Below, in pieces: positions 57,076 through 64,000 of a stretch of DNA of 64,000 nt. The notes below the pieces were generated by a model that had not been told where the DNA came from, searched no databases, and was given only the letters and a program-made list of their open reading frames with translations. The translations under genes and the position numbers were made by a program. Source of the DNA: Mucilaginibacter limnophilus (GTDB lineage Bacteria > Bacteroidota > Bacteroidia > Sphingobacteriales > Sphingobacteriaceae); NCBI RefSeq assembly GCF_004005815.1, contig NZ_SACK01000003.1:186001-250000 (forward strand), given 5' to 3'. The first letter of the stretch is position 1; every line of letters begins with the position of its first letter.

Positions 57076-58860
57076 TTAATATCCGGGATTTTGCACAAGG
57101 CCACCTGGTTTAGAAATCTCGTGTTGTGGGAATGCCCATAAATACGTTTTGGGATTAAAAGTATGTTGACGGACAGAAAAAAGCTGATAAGTGTAAGTCC
57201 CATTGGCCTGTTGCTGCACCTGCATGCCACTCATTAATTTGCTTTCTGTTTGAGGCGCAATTTTCCAGCGCCTTACGTCCCAAAAGCGGTGTTCTTCAAA
57301 AGCAAGCTCAATTCTACGCTCGTGTTGTATAGCTGCGCGCATTTCTTGCTGCGTCATGTTGGGCTTTAAACCATAATTACCATCACTACCGGCAATAATA
57401 CCTGCACGTTCACGTATGTCTTTCAGTTTTTGCAATACATCTGCACTTGGTCCGTCGGCTTCATTTTTAGCCTCCGCCCAGTTTAACAAGATCTCTGCAT
57501 AGCGTATAAGCGGGTAAGCGCGTTCGCCGTAGCTGAACAAATAATTAGCGTCAGTTGAATCGCGTAGCATTTTATTTGTATAATAACCTGTTGAAGTACC
57601 AAGTCCTATCCTGTCAAGCGTTGGAGAACTAAAATATATCTGGACAGGCTGTAAAGAAAAACCGGAACCTACATAAAGCGCCTTTGGCGTTAAATTATGG
57701 ATAACAGTATAGTTAAGCCTTGGATCGCGGTTAACATAAGGGTCACTAGCTTTATATCCCGACGTTGGGTCGGTAATGTCTTTGCCATTAATCATTGGGA
57801 AGGCATCTACCATTTGCTGATATGGATAAGTTCCCTGCATGTTGGCAATACCTCTGCGGGTTGGTGGCGACCAGTCTTCCTCTATACTTTGGCCAACAAC
57901 TGTTCTGAAAAATATTAATTCATTACTCAGCTTATTAGTAAATGTTCTGTAGAAGCCGGCGCCCGGCGGCGCGTCTGTACCTTCAGTAGTATTTAACGCA
58001 TAACCCATTTTCATTACGCTATCGGCCGCCGCAAGCGCAAGTCTCCAGCGGGCTTTAGCTTGATCGCTTGATGGTTTTGGATAATAACCAACCAGCGCTT
58101 TATTTTCACCCGCCATCATATCAACAGGTGTTTGTCCGGGTATTGAACCATCATCGTTGTACAATGGGCTGGCCGCATAAAGCAATACACGGGATTTAAG
58201 TCCCTGGCAGGCGCCGGTAGTGACACGGCCAAAATCAAGGCTGTTGTATTGTCTGCTTAATAGGGCTTTTGCCTGATCGCATTGGCTAACTATATAGTTA
58301 ACAGTTTGTTCAAACGTTGCGCGTTTGGTTGATATGGGCTGGTTACGCTGATAAATCGTGTCCCCCACAATTGGCACACCGCCATAATGTTTAAGCAATA
58401 AAAAATAATACCATCCCCTTAAGAATATAGCCTCGCCTTTTACCCTGCTGCGTTGTGACACTGAAAATTTAGCAGTATCTATATGTGCTACCAGCTGGTT
58501 AACCGCACGTACATATTGGTAGCAGGTTTTGTAAACATCGTCTTTTATAGTGCTGGGATTCACCGTGCCGTTAACAAACTGCAGGTAAGTGTTATCCGAT
58601 AAGTTTACCGGGCCTTCAGCTTCATCAGTAGCTGCGGCCATGCCTGTACGTGCACCGCCGTCACTAAAACGCCTTGAACTAAAACTGAAATCGACACCAT
58701 TATAAATATTTGCCAAAAAATCCATCGTACGTGCGCTGTCAGCAAAAACTGTGGCCTCGTTAAGGTCGGTAACAGCAACAGCATCTAAAAAACTTTGCTT
58801 TTTACATGATACAGTCACTAAAGCTATACATGCAGCTATAAAACAGAATGCTTTATTCAT
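57076..58860 (-). CDS. SusD/RagB-type surface lipoprotein (orphan position)
   Basis: 594 residues with lipobox VTVSC (about 19). The helices FLRGWYYFLLLKHYGGVPIVGD, RVTTGACQGLKSRVLLYAAS, LLNWAEAKNE and RRIELAFEEHRFWDVRRWK define a standard SusD. It begins this operon without a susC directly upstream; only a small lipoprotein gene precedes it by 119 bases. The missing partner is probably one of the two susC genes downstream. Confidence 0.93.
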   Translation of the reverse strand: MNKAFCFIAACIALVTVSCKKQSFLDAVAVTDLNEATVFADSARTMDFLANIYNGVDFSFSSRRFSDGGARTGMAAATDEAEGPVNLSDNTYLQFVNGTVNPSTIKDDVYKTCYQYVRAVNQLVAHIDTAKFSVSQRSRVKGEAIFLRGWYYFLLLKHYGGVPIVGDTIYQRNQPISTKRATFEQTVNYIVSQCDQAKALLSRQYNSLDFGRVTTGACQGLKSRVLLYAASPLYNDDGSIPGQTPVDMMAGENKALVGYYPKPSSDQAKARWRLALAAADSVMKMGYALNTTEGTDAPPGAGFYRTFTNKLSNELIFFRTVVGQSIEEDWSPPTRRGIANMQGTYPYQQMVDAFPMINGKDITDPTSGYKASDPYVNRDPRLNYTVIHNLTPKALYVGSGFSLQPVQIYFSSPTLDRIGLGTSTGYYTNKMLRDSTDANYLFSYGERAYPLIRYAEILLNWAEAKNEADGPSADVLQKLKDIRERAGIIAGSDGNYGLKPNMTQQEMRAAIQHERRIELAFEEHRFWDVRRWKIAPQTESKLMSGMQVQQQANGTYTYQLFSVRQHTFNPKTYLWAFPQHEISKPGGLVQNPGY

Positions 58861-58979
58861 TTATATAAAGTAATTGTTAGTACTTAATCAGAAGCGTACA
58901 GCGTTATTTGAAATGCGCCGTCAACGAGTTTATATATGTTTAATGCCGGTAAAAATGGCACCGGGTTTAAGGTTTACGG

Positions 58980-59246
58980 TTATAGTATAAATTTCTTAGG
59001 AATACCAAAAAGTGTTTCACCCACCTGTACACTGCATGACAGCGACAATTCTACTATGCGATCGTCATTAATTTTAACCGTAGCATCTATTGTTTTCGAC
59101 AAAGATTTTTTCGAACAACTTTGCGAAATAGCCAGCAATGCCACCAGCGTTGCTGCAACTGCCAAGCGAACTAAAAAAGATATATTCTTTGAAGAAAATG
59201 ATGGCAGATAACTCTCAGTAGAATAAAATCCATTAAAAATTCTCAT
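58980..59246 (-). CDS. Small putative lipoprotein, unknown function
   Basis: 88 residues: about 25 polar residues, a hydrophobic helix (VRLAVAATLVALLAISQSC) with a lipobox-like SQSC near residue 44, then about 44 residues rich in Lys/Asp and beta strands. No family is recognised. It sits where a susC gene would be expected, before susD, and 165 bases downstream of the shared 34-base element. It may be a real leader gene or a spurious frame. Confidence 0.45.
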   Translation of the reverse strand: MRIFNGFYSTESYLPSFSSKNISFLVRLAVAATLVALLAISQSCSKKSLSKTIDATVKINDDRIVELSLSCSVQVGETLFGIPKKFIL

Positions 59247-59410
59247 TTAGATTAATTGGTTGTAATCGGTTATTTATCGTTTGGCTTTTATATATAACTG
59301 GCAATGCTTTTTCATTGAAATTTTAAACAACACTGCTGGTTTTATATAATCCAATTCGGAATAATAATTGATATTAAATTGGTTTCAAAGGAACAGTTAA
59401 AGGCCGGATA

Positions 59411-59444
59411 AGAGGGAAACTAATTAGCTCATTTTAGATACAAA
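59411..59444 (-). promoter_or_regulatory. Shared 34-base element, copy A (upstream of susD operon)
   Basis: On the plus strand it reads AGAGGGAAAC followed by AATTAGCTCATTTT and GATACAAA. It matches copy B (62629-62662) at 30 of 34 positions with no gaps, while the flanks differ. Both copies lie upstream of minus-strand operons beside the sensor gene, so this is a candidate binding site for that regulator. Confidence 0.7.
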
Positions 59445-59494
59445 TAATATCAATAACATCATTTCTTTAGCTTAAACACGGATAAAGTTCCATA

Positions 59495-61642
59495 CTACTT
59501 AATAAAAATTGTTTTGATCACATTAAACCTTTTCGATTTAAATTTCCCGTTTCTTGTTACCATTATTTTGCCATTTTCGGCCCTTAATTCTACGATATTC
59601 ATTTTACCATTTAGATAGTCAAAGGTTGTTCCGTCGTCTTCAAACAGATAAGATTTTGTTTTGCCGCTTCCATATACATAACAGGTAAGGTCAAATTGGG
59701 TGTCATTACTAATGAAGTCCACGGGCCTTGCCATTGGTAAAATCGTTTCAGCCTTTACAAAAAGAGGTAACTTGTCATATTCAAACTTAAGCGTGTACTC
59801 TTTGCCACCAATTAACTTTTCATTAGTGTTAAAGTTGTACCAAACACCTTTAGGGAGATAAACTTTTCTGGTTTCTGCATTGCCACTAAACGGTGCTGCT
59901 AACAAACTTTCGCCAATCATATACTCGTCTGATAAATTGAAGACTTTTTCATCTTCAGGATAATCAACGATTAATGCCCTGAAGGGAGGGATACCTTTTG
60001 ATTGATATTGATAAAATGCATTGTATAGGTATGGAATAAGGCTCATCCTGAATTTAAAAAGTGTTCGTATTACTTGTTCATTGGCTTCTTTATCTTCAAG
60101 TAACTCGCCTCTGTTATTTTTACCCTTATCAAATTGCAACCATGGCGGATACTGCAGGTACCAGCTATTAAACAACGCTTGCGCAGATAAAACCGCTGTC
60201 TGGCTCCGCATAACTAATTCTTTAAAGGAATTAGACTCCCTTACTTCCGGCGACCACAGCAATCCTGAAAAACCAGCGTTCGAAATCATTTCGATATATT
60301 GTTTGTGATCATAAGTATCACTGTAAAGCGCCACAGGATATGGTGACGCAAATGCATTTGAAGATCTTACATCCAGATATGTTCGTTGATTACCTTCTTT
60401 AAATAAATTATAGATGGTTTTTTGATATAGTAAGCCAAATAACTGGTGCATTTGTTCTCCATCTATACCTGATGGAAACTTGGTCATTTCCGGAAAACTC
60501 CATCGTGCATCACCTCTGCTCAAATCTGAGTTATCGCACTCGTCCATTTTAAAGCCACTTACACCAACACTTAAAAGGCTATCTTTGTGATGTTTAGCAA
60601 AAATGTCTCTTGTAGGTTTATCTACAAAATCCGGAACTAAACCATGAAATGCCATATAGTCTCCGGAGCGGTCGTATAACGGTTTATATAGTGGCGATTG
60701 ATTTGATACGAATGCATGCTCCCACAAATTAACCTGTAGTCCCTTGGCATTAAGCTGGCTTACCATTTCTTTAGGATTTGGAAAGAAGGCTTTATCCCAC
60801 ACAAACGAACACGGATATGCTGCAGTTTGCCAGTGAGGTTCTAACCCGATAACGTTAACCGGGATATGTTTCTCTCTAAAATAGTCAACGGCATTTAATA
60901 TATCGGTTTGTTTGAAATCGGCTTTTACCCTGTATTTAATCCCCAGCCCCCACATGGCTGGTAATGCCCCGCCACCTGCAAACAAGTTGTAACGTTGTAT
61001 AGCCGTAAGCATATCAGGCCCCGAAAAAACGTATATCTCAATTCCCTTCGCCCCCTTAATATCTACTAATACGTTATTTCGTCCTGAAACTTTTGTTTGG
61101 TAAAGCTCTTCCACAGAAAGCTTAGTCTCTGCAGGGATATCAGTATCGATATTTTGCTTTCTCTTAGGTTGATTACTTCCGCAATAAAATGTTGTATACC
61201 TGGATGTATTTACTAAGATTGCATACCCCTTATTGGATACGTAAAATGGTAAAGGAGCATGTGTATAACCTAAGTTATTTAACGGGTAATCATTTACAAT
61301 AGGCATTTTTCTGAGCCCGTTCTGATTAAAAGAGCCCACTTGCAATCCAAATCCATATAGTTGTTCTCCTTCACCCAGCGGTATGGCTATTTTGCAGCCG
61401 CGGCTGTCAACACTTACGTTAATATCACTGATATTGAAGGGTATATTTCCTTTGGACAATTGTTTCAGGGCATTTATATCAGCTTTTTCTTCTCTGAAAC
61501 ATTCAGGAGTATATTTTTCAATAACCCCTTCAGAAATTTTGTATACTCCATTTGCTGGTTCTTTAACGGAGGTTTGGGCAAAGCCCATTTTAAGTAACAA
61601 AACCGGCAGACAAAAAAGTACGCTAAAAACAATCCTATTCAT
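59495..61642 (-). CDS. GH31 family alpha-glycosidase
   Basis: 715 residues with a signal peptide ending MGFAQT. N-terminal beta-sandwich (YGFGLQVGSFNQNG), then a TIM barrel with MWGLGIKYRVK, GLEPHWQ and the nucleophile region SGFKMDECDNSD (D367). YSDTYDHKQYI probably supplies the acid. The KMDECD form differs from the common WxDxxE of alpha-glucosidases, so alpha-xylosidase or alpha-galactosidase activity is equally possible. It starts one base into the stop of the SGNH gene (TAATG), so the two are coupled. Confidence 0.9.
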   Translation of the reverse strand: MNRIVFSVLFCLPVLLLKMGFAQTSVKEPANGVYKISEGVIEKYTPECFREEKADINALKQLSKGNIPFNISDINVSVDSRGCKIAIPLGEGEQLYGFGLQVGSFNQNGLRKMPIVNDYPLNNLGYTHAPLPFYVSNKGYAILVNTSRYTTFYCGSNQPKRKQNIDTDIPAETKLSVEELYQTKVSGRNNVLVDIKGAKGIEIYVFSGPDMLTAIQRYNLFAGGGALPAMWGLGIKYRVKADFKQTDILNAVDYFREKHIPVNVIGLEPHWQTAAYPCSFVWDKAFFPNPKEMVSQLNAKGLQVNLWEHAFVSNQSPLYKPLYDRSGDYMAFHGLVPDFVDKPTRDIFAKHHKDSLLSVGVSGFKMDECDNSDLSRGDARWSFPEMTKFPSGIDGEQMHQLFGLLYQKTIYNLFKEGNQRTYLDVRSSNAFASPYPVALYSDTYDHKQYIEMISNAGFSGLLWSPEVRESNSFKELVMRSQTAVLSAQALFNSWYLQYPPWLQFDKGKNNRGELLEDKEANEQVIRTLFKFRMSLIPYLYNAFYQYQSKGIPPFRALIVDYPEDEKVFNLSDEYMIGESLLAAPFSGNAETRKVYLPKGVWYNFNTNEKLIGGKEYTLKFEYDKLPLFVKAETILPMARPVDFISNDTQFDLTCYVYGSGKTKSYLFEDDGTTFDYLNGKMNIVELRAENGKIMVTRNGKFKSKRFNVIKTIFIK

Positions 61643-62403
61643 TATTTAGTCTTTAGTACCTTATTAATTGCTTCTAAAACCAACGGTTTCATTACAGCAT
61701 ATCCTTCTACTGTTGGGTGTACCCCATCTTTCGTATATTCTTTTTTTAGGCCTCCTTTTTCGTCGGCCATAGCGGAATGATAATCTACGTAAGAAAAGTT
61801 ATTCGCTGCCGCATACCTCTTTATCCAGCTGTTTAGTTCGATAATTTTTGGAGCGGGTTGCTTGCCGGGTGCCCAGGGAAAATCAATTGCTGGCAGCAAC
61901 GAACATAAAATTACCTTTATCCCATTAGCTCTTGCTAATTCTGTCATAGACATTAAATTGTCTTCTATCATTTCTAAGGTTGACGGACCAGTATTGCCTG
62001 CTATATCATTTACACCTGCTAATATTACTACTGCTTTAGGTTTAAGATTAATTACATCGGCTCTAAAACGCACCAACATTTGTGGCGTAGTTTGCCCGCC
62101 AATGCCTCTGTTAATAAACGGATTGCTTTCAAAAAATCCAGGATCAGCTTCGTCCCATCCATCGGTAATCGAGTTACCCATAAACACAACTCTTGTCTTG
62201 CTATTACTCAAATCAATTTTAGCGTTATCAGCTCTGTATCTGTCCAGCCAAGCCCAATCGTTGTGATGCCTCTTTTCAATCATCTTTTGAAAATTTTCCC
62301 AAGCCTCTGCCTGTTTCTGTTCGTCGGTTTTCTCTTGCGCATTTGCTATTGGTAAATAAAACATGCCGAATAAGCAAATCGTTAAAAATTTTAGTCCTTT
62401 CAT
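61642..62403 (-). CDS. SGNH/GDSL-type esterase
   Basis: 253 residues with a signal peptide (ending IANAQ). Block I RVVFMGNSITDGW (serine near 78), GIGGQTTPQM, LAGVNDIAGN and DGVHPTVEGY supply the complete SGNH residues. It belongs to the acetylhydrolase-like group common in plant-glycan loci. It is the first gene of a two-gene operon with GH31, with copy B of the shared element about 226 bases upstream. Confidence 0.92.
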   Translation of the reverse strand: MKGLKFLTICLFGMFYLPIANAQEKTDEQKQAEAWENFQKMIEKRHHNDWAWLDRYRADNAKIDLSNSKTRVVFMGNSITDGWDEADPGFFESNPFINRGIGGQTTPQMLVRFRADVINLKPKAVVILAGVNDIAGNTGPSTLEMIEDNLMSMTELARANGIKVILCSLLPAIDFPWAPGKQPAPKIIELNSWIKRYAAANNFSYVDYHSAMADEKGGLKKEYTKDGVHPTVEGYAVMKPLVLEAINKVLKTK

Positions 62404-62842
62404 ATTATTATTTTATTCTTTACAAAGCCCGGCTACTTTCACAAATCGTTTTATACATATTCAATTATCAGATATATCCCTTCACTGTCCCTCGCCTCCT
62501 ATTTCTTGCTTATAATATTTGTCCTTGTATAAGAAGGTTATTCAACTGATAATTCTAAGTACAACCTCAATTTTCGTAACTATATTTGTATGTTTTTCAG
62601 CCTCAAAAAAACGTGTAATCAGACGCTGAGAGGGAAACCAATCATCTCATTTTTGATACAAAAAGCATCATTATTTACCATAGTATTTGGCATTGGGTTC
62701 TCTGATTAAAAAGCCTGAATGAATTCACCTTAATGATTGAATAAATACAGCCTGTATGCATATATTTGCTATACAATCACTGTGATATTACAGCTCACAT
62801 GTATGCACAGTACGTATGTGATTAATTTTATAAACCACTGGA
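62404..62842. promoter_or_regulatory. 439-base divergent control region of locus 2
   Basis: It holds no gene and should contain the minus-strand promoter of the esterase/GH31 operon and the plus-strand promoter of the sensor gene. Copy B of the 34-base element lies at 62629-62662, and an ATCAC-T-GTGAT palindrome at 62776-62786. No clear TAnnTTTG promoter was found. Confidence 0.55.
62629..62662 (-). promoter_or_regulatory. Shared 34-base element, copy B (upstream of esterase-GH31 operon)
   Basis: Same element as copy A at 59411-59444, with differences at four positions only. On the minus strand it reads TTTGTATC to GTTTCCCTCT, so the TTTG could also serve as a -33 promoter element. It lies between the sensor gene and the esterase operon. 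Confidence 0.7.
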
Positions 62843-64000
62843 TTGAAGCACTTCTGTTTATTTTTTGCAGGCCTACTTTTAGCAAAATTTGCAATTGGCC
62901 AAGAATATTCTTTTAAGCACTATAAAGCTGAGAATGGACTTTCCTATAATACAGTTTTTTGTAGTTTACAGGATAGCAAGGGTTTTATGTGGTTCGGCAC
63001 ACTTGACGGGTTAAATCGTTTTGATGGCAAAAACTTCAAAATATTCCGAAACATCTACAACAACTCCAAAACAATTGGCAATAACTTCATCAGTGCGTTG
63101 TATGAAGATAAAGCTGGAAATATGTGGGTAGGAACCCACAATGGCTTGTATTGCTATAAGTCCTTAACAGAAGAGTTCACACTGGTTACTCCAACTTACG
63201 GCAAATGGATAGGCAGTATAACAAGCGACAGTAAGGGCAATCTATGGTTTATTTCCGGAGGTTATTTGTGCAGATATAAGATGTCGGCAAACAGACTAAC
63301 TATGATAATGCCTCCGGCTATACAAATGGCAACGCTTATTAGTAATAAGGAAGGTGAAATATGGTTTGCCACGAGTTTGGGGTTACTTGCCAGTTATAAT
63401 GAAGAAAGAAATATTCTTTTAACATATGATGTATTTAAAAATTCGCCTAAAGTAGCTAACAAACAAATAACCAAAATTTGCGATGATGGAAACGGACATA
63501 TTATTATAGGAACACGCTATCAGGGCGTAAAGATTTTTGACAAAAAAACGTTTACATATAGGGATGTTGTAACTGATAAGGGAGAGCCTTTAAACGTTTA
63601 TACCAATGATATTTTAAAAATAGCTGATAACGAATTTTGGTTTGGCACTAATTCGGGAATTTTAATTTATAATATTAAAACTGGCGCCATCAACAACATA
63701 ACAAAAGCCAATAACGATGTATTCTCCTTGTCAGACAATGTCGTTAATACATTTTGTAAAGATAACCAGGGCGGAATTTGGATTGGAACAAACTTTGGCG
63801 GTGTAGATTACTATAATAAAGCGAACGCCATTTTTGAAAGGTTTACTTATGCTGATAAAGAGTACCCTAACGGCAATGTTGTAGGACAAATATCTACGCG
63901 TGAGGGTGGTGGTTTGTGGGTTGGAACAGAGGATGAAGGATTGTACAAATTAGATACTAAAAGCCGTATTTTCACCCGCTATCCTATCCCTTATAAAAGC
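62843..64000 (+). CDS. Hybrid two-component-type regulator, N-terminal part (cut by window)
   Basis: The frame starts at a TTG at 62843 (no ATG is near), giving a good signal peptide (MKHFCLFFAGLLLAKFAIGQ), and stays open to the window end (386 codons). The periplasmic part is a Reg_prop beta-propeller: GLSYNTVFCSLQDSKGFMWFGTLDGLNRFDG, then repeats with MWVGTHNGLY, EIWFATSLGLL, IWIGTNFGGVDYYN, LWVGTEDEGLYKLD. This is the standard sensor of Bacteroidota hybrid two-component systems, which continue with kinase, receiver and AraC domains (not visible here). It probably controls locus 2. Confidence 0.85.
   Translation, partial: MKHFCLFFAGLLLAKFAIGQEYSFKHYKAENGLSYNTVFCSLQDSKGFMWFGTLDGLNRFDGKNFKIFRNIYNNSKTIGNNFISALYEDKAGNMWVGTHNGLYCYKSLTEEFTLVTPTYGKWIGSITSDSKGNLWFISGGYLCRYKMSANRLTMIMPPAIQMATLISNKEGEIWFATSLGLLASYNEERNILLTYDVFKNSPKVANKQITKICDDGNGHIIIGTRYQGVKIFDKKTFTYRDVVTDKGEPLNVYTNDILKIADNEFWFGTNSGILIYNIKTGAINNITKANNDVFSLSDNVVNTFCKDNQGGIWIGTNFGGVDYYNKANAIFERFTYADKEYPNGNVVGQISTREGGGLWVGTEDEGLYKLDTKSRIFTRYPIPYKS

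Noticed and set aside
62776..62786. ATCAC-T-GTGAT palindrome before the sensor gene
   Set aside because: Too short to call without a second copy; recorded only inside the gap description.
1..64000. CRISPR arrays, insertion sequences, tRNA or rRNA genes, prophage
   Set aside because: No evenly spaced repeats, transposase or integrase genes, or recognisable structural RNA genes were seen.

Overview
The window looks like a chromosomal segment of a soil or plant-associated Bacteroidota, most likely family Sphingobacteriaceae (Mucilaginibacter or Pedobacter-like). The case rests on several SusC/SusD-type pairs, glycoside hydrolases with lipoprotein or Sec signals, a hybrid two-component-type sensor with Reg_prop repeats, DUF3667 and DUF6265 proteins, weak ribosome binding sites, and promoter-like TAnnTTTG elements. 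No species assignment is possible from sequence reading alone.

Layout. (1) 1-3.9 kb, minus strand: a tight five-gene operon of free-methionine-(R)-sulfoxide reductase, alpha/beta hydrolase, 3-methyladenine DNA glycosylase, kynureninase and bestrophin, whose junctions mostly overlap by 1-4 bases. (2) 3.9-10.9 kb: a CrtA-like monooxygenase homologue with a small partner, a NupG-like transporter, a DUF3667 membrane protein, an outer-membrane barrel protein and the chaperone HtpG, with palindromic intergenic elements on both sides of htpG. (3) 10.9-27.8 kb: polysaccharide utilisation locus 1. It has two GH92 alpha-mannosidases, a GH71/99-like protein, a GH95 fucosidase, an unusual membrane-spanning kelch/SARP-type regulator, and a divergent susC-susD pair. 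The enzymes suggest alpha-mannose-rich, fucosylated glycans such as N-glycans. (4) 27.8-33.3 kb: housekeeping and resistance genes, including a RarD-like transporter, an ABC-F ATPase and a rifampin ADP-ribosyltransferase with an extra N-terminal helical domain.

(5) 33.3-40.5 kb: an accessory block that looks acquired and partly decayed. It holds a truncated esterase, a frameshifted alpha/beta hydrolase, an SDR oxidoreductase, a siderophore-interacting protein, two AraC regulators, a frameshifted NmrA-like gene, and a TetR regulator plus a second SDR gene with two matching palindromic operators. (6) 40.7-64 kb: polysaccharide utilisation locus 2, with GH3, two SGNH esterases, SusC, SusD, SusC, a GH43-like lipoprotein lacking catalytic residues, DUF4961, DUF5004, SusD, a small lipoprotein, GH31, another SGNH esterase, and the start of a hybrid two-component-type regulator cut by the window end. 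The esterases and GH3/GH31/GH43 folds suggest an acetylated plant polysaccharide.

The strongest new observations are: the kelch/SARP membrane regulator in locus 1; a 34-base element repeated (30/34 identical) upstream of both minus-strand operons beside the sensor gene in locus 2; the probably non-catalytic GH43-like lipoprotein; the permuted SusC/SusD order; and the TetR operator pair.
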